The notes under the pieces were generated by a model. It saw only the letters and a list, made by a program, of their open reading frames with translations. It was not told the origin of the DNA and made no database searches. DNA of 61,690 nt from a bacterium (GTDB taxonomy: Bacteria; Vulcanimicrobiota; Xenobia; Xenobiales; JADMJV01). Location of the stretch: positions 1 to 61,690 of the forward strand of contig JAFEBA010000119.1 of the NCBI GenBank assembly GCA_018266105.1, in the 5' to 3' direction. This document shows, in pieces, positions 33,682-42,898 of the stretch (positions within the stretch are counted from its first letter, which is position 1; the number at the start of each line of letters is the position of its first letter). A program made the translations under genes and the position numbers.

Positions 33682-36588
33682 ATGCAATCCGTGCACCCCG
33701 GGCGGCTGCGCCCATGGGTTCGCTTGCGCACGCCCCTTGGGGTGGTGGAGGCGCGCCCAAATTCCCTTGGTCATCTTTCCCATTGGGCCGACATTCTTTG
33801 GGATTTCTGCCTCAGCGGCCAGCAACAAGCCTGGCGGTCTCGGGTTACGGCCATTCGCCGATTGCCTGAGCCGGTCTGGTCCTGCCTGGCCGTTCGAGAG
33901 TTCAGGCTGAGTAAGGCCGAACTGCTGGAATTGGGCAGCTCGAATCCCCATGCCGCTTGCCTGGTCTGGGGGCAGCAGCGGCCTTGCTCGACAAATCCCT
34001 GGCCAACCTGGAAACGCTGGGCGGCGCTGGCACGGCGGGCTATCTGGCCGCTTGGTTTGCTCTATCACATGGCTCTCGAGGATTGCCGCGGCGAGTTGCT
34101 GGAGCCCGGTTATGCGTCCGAAAACTGGCTGAGTGAACTGGCGCTGTGCGCCGGCAACTGGTTGGGGCCTGAGGTGGGAGCGGCGGTTTGGAACAGTCTG
34201 GTCGTGGGCGGCTCGCCCGCCATACAGAAGCTGCGTTGGAAGCTGTCTTTCCTATCTGGCATCTCGGTGGAACCGTGCCTGCGCGAGGAAGAGTTGGATC
34301 GCCTGCTGGCGGTTCTGCCGGACTGTCGCCCGGAACATCGGCCGCACTGGCGCCTGGTGCTGGATAGCCCGGTGGATTCGCGTGACCTGGCTTGCGTCTG
34401 GAAGCAGCCCCTTTCCTGCGAAGAGCTTCATCAGGTGACTTTGGACCCGGACGAGGCTGTGCAGGAGGTGGTCGAACAGTGCCCAGACCGGCTGAGCGAG
34501 TTTATTCGGCTACAATTAAGCTGCCCCGGTTTGGAAGAGCATAGACTGGTGGCTCTTTTCAGCGATTGCGCGGATTGGCAGGTGAGGGTTCTACTGCTGG
34601 CCTGTCTCTATGAGTTGGAGCAGGCCCGAGCGCCCAGTCCGGAATTGTTGAAGTTGGCTGCCTGCCTCGAAGGCGGCCAGAAGGTGCTGGAGGCCGCTGA
34701 GCGCTGGAGCGGGAGCGAGGTCCGCCCTTCGCTAAGCGTGCCCGGTCTGGCCCCAGAACTGCTGGCTCGGCTAGAGTCTTGGCGAAAACTCAGCGGACAG
34801 GCTCATCCCTGGCCCAAGTCCCTGCGCCGCTGGCTGAAACGGGATTGCAACTGGCGTTGTCAGGATGCCGAGCTGCGAGGCCTGCTCAAGCTGCAACAGA
34901 ACTTCCAGAAGCTGCTGGCCGAGCAAGGGACCCTGGCCTGGCGAGCTCTTCTGCGCCCCCTTTGCCGTCAACTGCTCAGTCAGTTCTGTGGCGAAACGGT
35001 GCCGGAGCAGCACCTTGAACTGGGCTGGCTGGTGGTCTGTCCGGACTTGACCGGGGAACTGCTGGCCGCGCTCTTTCAAAGGGAGTCGCCGCGCAATCAG
35101 CGCTGGCTCAGTCGCCAATCGGTGAACCTGGAAATCTGGTTGCAGGGATGGGATCGGACCGTCTCCTTTGAGGGGGTGGAGTATCGGATGCATACGGCGG
35201 ACCGCTGGCAGACCATGCAAATGGGCAGCGACTTTGGCACCTGCCTTACCCTGCGCAACGGCATCTATCGGGGCAGCGCTTTGATCAATAGCCTGGATGT
35301 CAACAAGCACGTGCTTTATTTACGCCGGCCCGATGGCCAGCCGATCTTGCGCCAAATGCTGGCCATCACCGAGCAAGGGGGCCTGCAGCGTTACCCACTG
35401 TATGAGCGTCAGGTTTCGCCTGGCCTGCGCCAACGTTGGTCGGAACTGGTGGAGCAGTTTGCCACTTGCTGCGGCCTGCCAGGCGCACAATTGTCGGAAA
35501 AGGTGAAGCAGATTCACCCGTATTCCAATTATTATTGCGATTACCCGGAAGAACGCCCGGTCCTGGAAGGCGACGAGTCCGACTTTCTTTCCCATCCTAA
35601 CCGCCTCGATTGCGCCAGTCATTGGGCGTCCGCCCGCCATCTTGGCGCCGTTCTAGCCGGTCGGCCGGCTCGCGCCTGCTGTATTTCGCAAATTGCCGAG
35701 GAATTGGGAAATTTGGGCCAGACCAGCTGGCTGCCAGGATGGCGACGTCGCCGGCTGCCCACAGATTATCTGAAGAACCTGGACTACCGGGCGGATTGCC
35801 GTCCGCTGGTGACGTATTTTCGTCTGGGGCCGCGTTCTCCGCGCGGAGCCACGTTGCCGCCGGCCGCCCTGGTCAGCCTGGAGTTTGCTGACCTGTGCAC
35901 GGTTTTACGCGGGCTGGGATCCGTTCAGACCCTACCCGCTCTGTGCTTGCTGCTGATCAGCTGGAAACGGCGACCCGATCCCAAGGCCTTCTGGCGGCAC
36001 CTGCGCGGAGGCCTGCAAATCCTCTCCTTGCTGAGCGCCGTCATTCCGGAATTTCCAGCCCATCTGCGTCTGGCCCAACCTGAGCATAGAAACCTGTTAC
36101 TCGACCCGCTGGATCGCATTCTGCTGGACCTACTTTGGAAGGGCGAGCTGCGCGACTGGGTGTTTCGAGGAAGCCAGCAGCACTGGGCCCTGCAAGTCTT
36201 GGCCCGGATGCATATACAGGGGGACCTCCACATTCCTCGGGAAGTGTTGCTGGACTGGTGCGAAGTGGCCCGCTGCGGCGGCTGGCTATGGCGGGATCTG
36301 GGCGGATGCTGGCGAGAGTTGAGTGTGATGGAAGTTGCCGTAGGCTTGATTCGCTGTCCCCAAGCCACCTGGAATTATATCGAGAGTCTGGGCGTGGCCC
36401 CACGGATAGAATTGACCATTGCTCTGCTCTGGCTGGTCGATCCGGCCACCTGGGAAAGGCTATCCGCCTGGGTACCAGCCGATCCTCCCGAGTCTTTCAG
36501 ACAAGACCAGGGACGCCGGAGCTTCCGCTTGCAAGCCTGGTGCGAGCAAGTTTGGCCGGCCCTTCCGCCGGGAAATCGACTGGAATGA
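33682..36588 (+). CDS. Large protein of unknown function (968 residues)
   Basis: Start ATG 33682, with GAGGTG 6 bp upstream. The protein is Leu/Trp/Arg-rich and mostly helical, reminiscent of HEAT-type solenoids in its first 450 residues. A compact, better-defined segment follows at about 495-580 (YRMHTADRWQTMQMGSDFGT, then CLTLRNGIYRGSALINSLDV and KHVLYLRRPDG), which looks like a conserved domain. It has no signal peptide and I recognise no family. Its stop overlaps the start of the broken gene at 36585 (ATGA), so the two form a coupled pair. Confidence 0.65.
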   Translation: MQSVHPGRLRPWVRLRTPLGVVEARPNSLGHLSHWADILWDFCLSGQQQAWRSRVTAIRRLPEPVWSCLAVREFRLSKAELLELGSSNPHAACLVWGQQRPCSTNPWPTWKRWAALARRAIWPLGLLYHMALEDCRGELLEPGYASENWLSELALCAGNWLGPEVGAAVWNSLVVGGSPAIQKLRWKLSFLSGISVEPCLREEELDRLLAVLPDCRPEHRPHWRLVLDSPVDSRDLACVWKQPLSCEELHQVTLDPDEAVQEVVEQCPDRLSEFIRLQLSCPGLEEHRLVALFSDCADWQVRVLLLACLYELEQARAPSPELLKLAACLEGGQKVLEAAERWSGSEVRPSLSVPGLAPELLARLESWRKLSGQAHPWPKSLRRWLKRDCNWRCQDAELRGLLKLQQNFQKLLAEQGTLAWRALLRPLCRQLLSQFCGETVPEQHLELGWLVVCPDLTGELLAALFQRESPRNQRWLSRQSVNLEIWLQGWDRTVSFEGVEYRMHTADRWQTMQMGSDFGTCLTLRNGIYRGSALINSLDVNKHVLYLRRPDGQPILRQMLAITEQGGLQRYPLYERQVSPGLRQRWSELVEQFATCCGLPGAQLSEKVKQIHPYSNYYCDYPEERPVLEGDESDFLSHPNRLDCASHWASARHLGAVLAGRPARACCISQIAEELGNLGQTSWLPGWRRRRLPTDYLKNLDYRADCRPLVTYFRLGPRSPRGATLPPAALVSLEFADLCTVLRGLGSVQTLPALCLLLISWKRRPDPKAFWRHLRGGLQILSLLSAVIPEFPAHLRLAQPEHRNLLLDPLDRILLDLLWKGELRDWVFRGSQQHWALQVLARMHIQGDLHIPREVLLDWCEVARCGGWLWRDLGGCWRELSVMEVAVGLIRCPQATWNYIESLGVAPRIELTIALLWLVDPATWERLSAWVPADPPESFRQDQGRRSFRLQAWCEQVWPALPPGNRLE

Positions 36589-37144
36589 GACAAAAACCTG
36601 TTCGATGGACGCCAGCGGAGCTGACTCGACTGCAAACGGGCAAAGTCATCTCCAGCGCTCCTCCCATCCACCTCGAGGAAAGGGACCGCATCGAGTGGTT
36701 CGCCGAGCGCTGCCGCGAAATCCGAAACCTGCACCAGTTCGATTTTCACTTCAACTCCGACGACCTCGAATCCGGCTTTTCCTGCCACGTCCAGGCCTGA
36801 TTTTTCCGCGAAAAGCCTGAATGGAAGTCGGGCCTCGGCTATGCGGGACTGAACGTTTCTTTCAGAGCCCTCGCCCCTTATTTCTGCCTGCAGCAAGGCT
36901 CCCGCTTCTGGAGCCGTTGGTCAGGCGGTTCCTTCACGGAAAGCTGAGACGACCTGGACCTTTTTCCTCACCCCGAAGTGGCCCAACTCGTGCCCAAGGT
37001 TCAGGCCCACCTCCAATCCCACGGCCTGACCCGCCTGACCAAGGAGGACCTGGCCGAACCGCTGGCCGACGGTCTGGTCATCAAGACCTGCTTGCGCCGG
37101 CCCCCCACAACCACTGGGACGCTCTCTTTTTCTGGATGGACTGA
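36585..37144 (+). pseudogene. Unknown 186-residue protein broken by two in-frame TGA and a C-tract slip
   Basis: One reading frame from the ATG at 36585 gives MRQKPVRWTPAELTR...CHVQA, then TGA (36798-36800), REKPEWKSGLGYAGL...SFTES, then TGA, then DDLDLFPHPEVAQLV...VIKTCLRR. All three pieces read as globular protein, and both TGA positions would read naturally as Trp. At the poly-C run 37101-37106 one added C restores the frame into HNHWDALFFWMD and a stop at 37142-37144. The simplest reading is a recently decayed gene (TGG to TGA twice). The first 71 codons remain an intact ORF coupled to the 968-residue gene. Confidence 0.6.
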
Positions 37145-37372
37145 GAGCAGGATTCATCCACGCCTATCTTCCCTTGACACCTGGTCTTGCTTTCGCTCTT
37201 CTAGCGATCACCCTCTCGCAGGCCTCGTCCGAGCCTCCGGGGCACCCCAGCCCAAGCCTCCGGTCGCGGCCGAGCCGCTCCACTTCTGCCAAAGGTCAGT
37301 GGGCCAGTTTTTGGCACAATCAGGTTAGGCGTGGAGACTGTTCCAGTCTCCTTCGGCTTGCGGCCACTAGCT

Positions 37373-37475
37373 CTAAATTGCCCCCAGCCATGCGGTCGGT
37401 CACTCCCGCGAGCTGTTCGTGGGGCAATTTAGTGCAAAATCACGGGAAGGCTATCGTGCCTTCGGCCCGACTAGC
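37373..37475. repeat. Dispersed inverted-repeat element, copy 2
   Basis: CTAAATTGCCCCCAGCCATG (37373-37392) is identical to the opening 20 bases of the element at 8767. A loop of about 28 bp follows, then GGGGCAATTT (37421-37430), exactly complementary to the first arm AAATTGCCCC, then AGTGCA and a CTATCGTGCCTTCGGCCCGA block like the hairpin of copy 1. The arms are better conserved here than in copy 1. Confidence 0.6.
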
Positions 37476-37514
37476 CTGACTAGCGGTGCGGCCCATCTAG
37501 CCAGGCGCAGGTAC

Positions 37515-37530
37515 AGGAGTGTCAACTCCT
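37515..37530. promoter_or_regulatory. Probable vapBC operator palindrome
   Basis: A perfect inverted repeat AGGAGT-GTCA-ACTCCT lies 8-20 bp before the antitoxin starts, next to an AT-rich ATATAG block. Autoregulation by antitoxin at such palindromes is typical of vapBC modules; binding here is inferred. Confidence 0.45.
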
Positions 37531-37550
37531 ATATAGAAATGCATATAGAT

Positions 37551-37781
37551 ATGTCACAGCTCAACATCCAAATGACCGCCGAGTTCGAGAGCGAGCTCAG
37601 GAGATATATGGCCGCGCGCGGGATAAGAACCAAATCCGAGGCCATTCGCCAGGCGGTGGAAGAGGGCTTGGCCCGAATACCCGAGACGGCCGCGATGAAC
37701 TGGGCGGGACTGCGTGGGAAAGGTCTTGGGACTGCACAGCCCCAATTCACGGACAATGATCAGCTCTGGGAGTCCACGTGA
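37551..37781 (+). CDS. vapB: VapB-like ribbon-helix-helix antitoxin
   Basis: A 76-residue protein. The N-terminal RHH fold is visible (LNIQMTAEFESELRRYMAAR, then GIRTKSEAIRQAVEEGLAR), and a C-terminal toxin-binding tail is rich in Trp and Gly. An ATG 12 bp upstream (37539) is an equally possible start. The stop TGA overlaps the toxin's GTG start (GTGA), the classic arrangement. The antitoxin is intact while its toxin is broken. Confidence 0.75.
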   Translation: MSQLNIQMTAEFESELRRYMAARGIRTKSEAIRQAVEEGLARIPETAAMNWAGLRGKGLGTAQPQFTDNDQLWEST

Positions 37782-38149
37782 TCGTCGACAGTTCCCTACT
37801 GCTCGCCATTCTTTTCGCAGAGCCTACGGCCCCCTGGGCCGAAGCCTAACTTACGGCAAATGCGGGGAAGCTCGCGATGAGCACTGTCAATCTCACCGAA
37901 GTTCTCATCCGCCTTTATGACAGACGACCCCACGACGTGGCCCAGCTAGAAAGCCAAATTCTGAACAGCGGAATCCGATTCGTAGCGCCGGATGTCGAAC
38001 AGGCTCGCCTGGCCGCTGAGGCTCGAATGAAATTTCCCCTCAACCTGGGAGACTGCTTCGCTTACGCACTCGCCAAAACAAGCAATCTCGACTTGCTCAC
38101 GCTGGACCAGGATTTTCGAGGCGTCGACGTCCCTGTGGTTCTTCCCTGA
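37778..38149 (+). pseudogene. vapC: VapC PIN-domain toxin with premature stop
   Basis: From GTG 37778 the frame reads VIVDSSLLLAILFAEP (the first PIN strand with its catalytic Asp at residue 3-4) and then meets TAA at 37847-37849. The same frame continues with no shift into MSTVNLTEVLIRL...LGDCFAYALAK...LLTLDQDF, the rest of a PIN domain including the acidic GDCFAYALA motif. One nonsense change, for example TTA to TAA, explains everything. The 90-residue piece from ATG 37877 lacks the first catalytic Asp, so RNase activity is unlikely. Confidence 0.75.
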
Positions 38150-38393
38150 ATTCGCGGGTAAACTTTGTCGGCCCCACCAGACTGTCCGCACCGCCCCTCG
38201 CGAAAGCCCATAGTCACGCCGCCTGCGAACCCGCCCAAGTCGGATTACTCAGTCTTTGCGAAGGAGTGGTATCCGACCCAGAGTTGGCTGTTGGTGGCGC
38301 AAAGGCCGAACCTGGCAGGTCTCGTCCCCCAGACAACGCAAAGCCCGCCCCCGGCAGGGCCGCCACCAGAATTGCCCGAACTCACATTCCCTC

Positions 38394-41300
38394 ATGGCGG
38401 GCGGAGCGAATTTCGGATTTCTGGAACAACACGATCCCCAGCTCATGCACCTGGCTCAGCGGGCCGAACGCTATCTAATTGACGACCCCAATACCTGCCT
38501 CATCAAATTACGCCAATTCGGCGAATTGCTCATCAAATACGTAGCCGCCCAATACCGCCTGCCCGAAGCCGAAAACTTCGCCGCCACCATCCAGCTGCTC
38601 CAGCGCGAAGGCGTCCACGCCAGCGTCATCCAGGGCTTTCACGACCTGCGCCGAGCCGGCAATGACGCCGTCCACGGCTTTCGCGGCGACCATCAAGAAG
38701 CGCTGCTCAAGCTCAAAACCGCCCGAGCCATGGGCACCTGGTATCACCGCGTCACCAAAGACCGTTCTTTCGACCCGGGCCCCTTCGTGCCACCGCACCA
38801 CGCCCACAATGAGCAGATCCAGCAACTCCAGGATCAGCTCCAACAAGCCCTGCTGGAAAAACAACGTGCCCAAAACCTTGCCGAAACAGAGGCCCAGGCC
38901 CGCGCTCAAGCCGAACTCAACGCGCTCCAGGCGGCCGAAGAGGCGGCCATCTGGAAAAGCCTGGCCGAAGAAACCACCTCGCCCCCAACGCCTGTTCCCA
39001 CCGTCCCGCTCGAGGACCTCAAAACGGCCAGTGCCCAACAACCCCTGGACGAAGATGAAGCCGACACGCGCATCAGAATCGACGCCCAGCTTCGCGCCGC
39101 CGGCTGGCAGGTGGACAGTGTCGAACTCACCTACTCCAAAGGCGCCCGGCCCCAATCAGGCAAAAGCCTGGCCATCTCCGAGGTTCCCACCCCCAAAGGT
39201 CCCGCCGACTACGTGCTCTACCTCGGTCTCACCCCGGTGGCCGTGGTCGAAGCCAAACGCAAAGCCAAAGACGTCTCGGCCAGCCTCGAGCAAGCCCGCC
39301 GTTACGCCGAAGCCATCCCCGAGTCCATCCCCTTCCTCTTCGCCACCAACGGCCGCCCCTACCTCAGACAGCTCATCGAAAAAAGCGGCATCTGGTTCCG
39401 CGACCAGCGCCGCCCCCAGAACCGGGCCCGCGCCCTCGAAGGCTGGTATACCCCCAAGGGCCTGGAAGCTCTGCTCGCGCAAGACCTCGACCAGGCCCAC
39501 CAAAAACTGGCCCAAGAATCCTTCACCTACCTGCAACTAAGGGATTACCAAGTCCAGGCCATCCAGGCGGTGGAAAAAGCCATCGCCGAGGGCAAGCAAG
39601 ATATCCTGCTGGCCATGGCCACCGGTACCGGCAAAACCCGCACCGCCATCGGACTCATCTATCGGCTGCTCAAGAGCAAACGCTTTCGCCGCATCCTTTT
39701 CCTGGTCGACCGCACCGCCCTGGGCACCCAGAGCTTCAACGCCTTCGAACATTTTCGACTCGAACAATACCAGACATTCACCGAAACCTACGAAGTTAAA
39801 TCGCTGGGCGACGTCACTCCCGACGAAACCACCAAAGTCCACATCGCCACCATCCAGGCCACCATCAAACGCAGCCTGGAAAGCGACGAAGCCAACGCCC
39901 CCGTCGACCAGTACGACTGCATTCTGGTCGACGAATGCCATCGTGGCTACAGCCTCGATCGCGAACTCAGCGACAGCGAGCTCACCTACAAAAACGAACT
40001 GGACTACATTTCCCAATACCGCCGCGCCCTCGATCACTTCGACGCGGTGCGCATCGGCCTCACGGCCACGCCCGCCCTGCACACCACCGAAATCTTCGGA
40101 CCGCCTGTTTTCCTCTACAGCTACCGCCAGGCCGTGATCGACGGCTACCTGGTCGACCACGAACCCCCCCTGCAGATTGTCACCCAGCTCGCTCAAAAAG
40201 GCATGGTCTGGGAAGCCCAATCCGAAATGCTGCTCTTTGACTCTCAGACCCAAACCCTCGATACCACCCTGGTGCCCGACGAAGTCAAAATCGACCTGGA
40301 GAAATTCAACAAAGACGTCCTCACCGAGAATTTCAATCGAGTCGTCTGCCAGGAACTGGCCAAACACATCGATCCCACCCTGCCCGGCAAAACCCTGGTC
40401 TTCTGCGCCACCGACCTGCACGCCGACATGGTCGTGCGTCTGCTCAAAGAGGCTTTTGAGGACGCTCCCGACCAGGCTGTCGTCAAAATTACCGGCGCCT
40501 CCGACAAACCCAACGAGCTCATCCGTCGCTTCAAAAACGAACAATATCCCAGTGTAGGCGTCACCGTCGACCTGCTCACCACCGGCGTCGACGTCCCGGA
40601 AATCTGCCACATCGTCTTCCTGCGCCGGGTGAAAAGCCGCATTCTCTACCAACAGATGATCGGCCGCGCCACCCGCCTCTGTAAAGACCTGGATAAAGAG
40701 TGCTTCCACATTTACGACGCCGTCGAACTCTACAAAGACATGGACGAGTTCTCCGACATGAAACCGGTGGTGGTCAACCCCAAAACCACCGTCGAGCAAC
40801 TGGTGCGCGAACTCACCACCGCACCCGAAGCCGCCCGCCACGAAGTGCTCGACCAGCTGCTGGCCAAACTCCAGCGCAAAAAGCGCAGCCTCAAAGGCAC
40901 CACCTTCCAAGAACTGGCCGGCCAGACCCTGGACGACCTCATCCACCAGCTACGCGCCCAAACCCCCGAACAAGTTGCGGCCTACTTCCAAGAACGCTTC
41001 GCCCTCATCAGCTACCTCGACACCCACAAACCCAACCCCGCCCTCTATGTCGTCTCCACCCACGAAGACGAAATCGCCTACACCGCCCAGGGCTTCGGCC
41101 ACGGCAACCAGCCCCCGGCCGACTACCTGGAAGGCTTCGCCCACTTCATCCAACAAAACCTCAACCAGGTGGCCGCCCTCACCCTGGTCACCCAACGCCC
41201 CCGCGATCTCACCCGCGAGGACCTTCGCCAACTCCGCCTCCTCTTAGATGCCGCCGGCTTCTCGGAAACCCAACTCAAAGCCGCCTACCGCAGAACCACC

Positions 41301-41618
41301 AACCAGGACATCGCCGCCAGCATCATCGGATTCATCCGTCAAAAAGCCCTCGGCTCCCCCCTCATCCCCTACGAAGAACGCGTCGACAGAGCCCTCAAAA
41401 AGATCTCGGCCAGCCGCCCCTGGACTGACAAACAACGCAAATGGCTCGACCGCATCGCCAAACAACTAAAAAAAGAAGTCATCGTCGACCGCCAGGCCCT
41501 CGACCAGGGCGAATTCGCCGCCCACGGCGGCTTTCAGACCATCAACAAAAACCTCGACGGCCAGCTCGACCACCTGCTCGCCCAATTCCAGGACACCATC
41601 TGGGACGACGTCGCCTGA
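38394..41618 (+). CDS. hsdR: Type I restriction enzyme, HsdR subunit
   Basis: A 1074-residue protein. After an N-terminal HsdR domain (FLEQHDPQLMHLAQRAERYL, DDPNTCLIKLRQFGELL) and a coiled coil comes the PD-(D/E)xK nuclease (ADYVLYLGLTPVAVVEAKRK). The SF2 motor follows: Walker A ATGTGKTRTA near 410, DECHRGY near 515, GLTATPA and a helicase C domain. A C-terminal HsdR region completes it. The ATG at 38394 is chosen because homologues begin at FGFLEQHDPQ; no strong ribosome site is seen. Codons are strikingly C-ending. The subunit translocates and cleaves unmodified DNA with HsdM and HsdS, encoded 2.5 kb downstream after three other genes. Confidence 0.95.
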   Translation: MAGGANFGFLEQHDPQLMHLAQRAERYLIDDPNTCLIKLRQFGELLIKYVAAQYRLPEAENFAATIQLLQREGVHASVIQGFHDLRRAGNDAVHGFRGDHQEALLKLKTARAMGTWYHRVTKDRSFDPGPFVPPHHAHNEQIQQLQDQLQQALLEKQRAQNLAETEAQARAQAELNALQAAEEAAIWKSLAEETTSPPTPVPTVPLEDLKTASAQQPLDEDEADTRIRIDAQLRAAGWQVDSVELTYSKGARPQSGKSLAISEVPTPKGPADYVLYLGLTPVAVVEAKRKAKDVSASLEQARRYAEAIPESIPFLFATNGRPYLRQLIEKSGIWFRDQRRPQNRARALEGWYTPKGLEALLAQDLDQAHQKLAQESFTYLQLRDYQVQAIQAVEKAIAEGKQDILLAMATGTGKTRTAIGLIYRLLKSKRFRRILFLVDRTALGTQSFNAFEHFRLEQYQTFTETYEVKSLGDVTPDETTKVHIATIQATIKRSLESDEANAPVDQYDCILVDECHRGYSLDRELSDSELTYKNELDYISQYRRALDHFDAVRIGLTATPALHTTEIFGPPVFLYSYRQAVIDGYLVDHEPPLQIVTQLAQKGMVWEAQSEMLLFDSQTQTLDTTLVPDEVKIDLEKFNKDVLTENFNRVVCQELAKHIDPTLPGKTLVFCATDLHADMVVRLLKEAFEDAPDQAVVKITGASDKPNELIRRFKNEQYPSVGVTVDLLTTGVDVPEICHIVFLRRVKSRILYQQMIGRATRLCKDLDKECFHIYDAVELYKDMDEFSDMKPVVVNPKTTVEQLVRELTTAPEAARHEVLDQLLAKLQRKKRSLKGTTFQELAGQTLDDLIHQLRAQTPEQVAAYFQERFALISYLDTHKPNPALYVVSTHEDEIAYTAQGFGHGNQPPADYLEGFAHFIQQNLNQVAALTLVTQRPRDLTREDLRQLRLLLDAAGFSETQLKAAYRRTTNQDIAASIIGFIRQKALGSPLIPYEERVDRALKKISASRPWTDKQRKWLDRIAKQLKKEVIVDRQALDQGEFAAHGGFQTINKNLDGQLDHLLAQFQDTIWDDVA

Positions 41619-41619
41619 C

Positions 41620-42888
41620 ATGGCCGATCTGCTGGATCTGGTGGCGTGGATCTTTGAACGCTACGACGAGTCTCCGGATTCTGGCGCAGCCTCAGAATGC
41701 GGGATCTCTCCAGAGAATCAAAAGCTGTTCCGCGAAGACATCGGGCGCCTGGACCCTGAAAACCCTGATGCTGAGGTAGCACAACGCTTCAAAAAAGCGA
41801 TCGAAAACACCCGGTTCAAGCGGAAGGCGAGCCACTGGTTTTTGAAAGAACTCCACGACGCAAAGGGCCAGAGTTACCTTTACCTCTTTCGCCAAAGAGC
41901 CTGGCTAGAATCGGGCGAAAACTACCTGCTAACGGTCGGCTCAGGAGACCTCGTTCCCGCTTTCGGCCTGGACCTGAAAGCCATGGGAGTCAAGCACCCT
42001 ACCACCCGAACTCGCGACGTGGGAATACGACGCCTACCCAACAACCTTCCGTTCAAAATTGAGCTCAATTTTGCCTGGACGGATTGGCTGCGCCCGTTGG
42101 CGCATAAGGACTTGACGCTTGCCGCCGCCGTTTTGAACCTGAACAAGACCGCCGACTTCCGCACTCACCAGAAGAATTGCTATTCCTGGGTTTCGCTGGA
42201 GGACGTCCCTACACAAATCCAAAGAATAATCCACTGCCTGGAGCAGGCCACGACCGCGAGGGTGGATGTGCTGGTCTTTCCAGAGGTGTCGATTCCTGTT
42301 GAGGCCGTGGAGTTCATTGCGGACTACGCCGAGAACCATCGATGGCCGCGGATCATCGTAGGGGGAGTGGTCCACCAACCAGCAAGCGGAGCCGGATATA
42401 TCAACGAATGCATTACCTGGTCCATCGGCAGACAGACCAAACAGCAAAAACGCTCCCCCTACGTCGACGGCCAGGCCGGACTGACGGAATGGCTTTCCGA
42501 TCCGGGCGACGTGCCCGCCAGAATTCTCCCCGGAGGAGCGGGATGGAATTTCGCATCGGTGATTTGCTTCGATTTCTTGGACGACAACGGAAAAGTTTTA
42601 GACGCACTGGCTGCCTCTGGGGTCAATCTGGTCGCAGTGCCCGCCCTCAGCTCAAAAACGGACATTTTTCACCAGAAAAGCCAGATCTTGAAGTCCGCGA
42701 ACCAGACATTCGCTACTGTTTCCAACGCGTGTCCAGAACAGAACCCCAAGGGTTACGCCTGTCACGCGGCTCAGTTTGATGCGCCCATCGATGGCTTCCG
42801 CGGAATACACCACACCTGGCCTGAGAATGCACAGCCACCCCTACTTCTTTGTTGGACCTTATCAAAGTTTAGTACTCCCCCCGCTTGA
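41620..42888 (+). CDS. Nitrilase-fold (carbon-nitrogen hydrolase) fusion protein
   Basis: A 422-residue protein. The C-terminal half has nitrilase superfamily features: the catalytic Glu in VLVFPEVSIP (E222), a candidate Lys in KQQKRSPYV (about K277) and the nucleophile Cys in ASVICFDFLDD (C316), each in the expected order and spacing. The first about 180 residues (WIFERYDE...KRKASHWFLKELHD) are not recognised. The ATG follows the hsdR stop by one base, so it is co-translated with the restriction genes. Nitrilase domains are known in phage defence as fusions to reverse transcriptases (DRT1/UG1); here there is no RT. Substrate unknown. Confidence 0.75.
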   Translation: MADLLDLVAWIFERYDESPDSGAASECGISPENQKLFREDIGRLDPENPDAEVAQRFKKAIENTRFKRKASHWFLKELHDAKGQSYLYLFRQRAWLESGENYLLTVGSGDLVPAFGLDLKAMGVKHPTTRTRDVGIRRLPNNLPFKIELNFAWTDWLRPLAHKDLTLAAAVLNLNKTADFRTHQKNCYSWVSLEDVPTQIQRIIHCLEQATTARVDVLVFPEVSIPVEAVEFIADYAENHRWPRIIVGGVVHQPASGAGYINECITWSIGRQTKQQKRSPYVDGQAGLTEWLSDPGDVPARILPGGAGWNFASVICFDFLDDNGKVLDALAASGVNLVAVPALSSKTDIFHQKSQILKSANQTFATVSNACPEQNPKGYACHAAQFDAPIDGFRGIHHTWPENAQPPLLLCWTLSKFSTPPA

Positions 42889-42898
42889 AACCTGTCCA

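Larger units (their letters stand above)
37145..37538. other. Intergenic region holding the repeat copy 2 and the vapBC promoter
   Basis: No gene is seen between the decayed gene and the antitoxin. The stretch holds the dispersed inverted repeat (37373-37475) and, at its right end, an AT-rich block with a short palindrome that probably forms the toxin-antitoxin promoter. Confidence 0.45.

Noticed and set aside
36798..36800. TGA read as selenocysteine
   Set aside because: No SECIS-like hairpin was identified by eye just downstream, a second TGA and a frameshift follow, and both positions suit Trp; decay is simpler.
37421..37440. GGGGCAATTTAGTGC as an attachment site of an integrated element
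   Set aside because: No integrase is nearby and the copies are 28 kb apart in different contexts; a dispersed repeat explains it better.
38165..38482. Plus-strand 105-codon frame before hsdR
   Set aside because: Pro/Ser-rich, runs into hsdR in another frame, and has no ribosome site or motif.
39537..40946. Long minus-strand open frame (469 codons) inside hsdR
   Set aside because: It is the mirror of the C-ending codon use of hsdR, is Gly/Val/Phe-rich without motifs, and hsdR is unambiguous.
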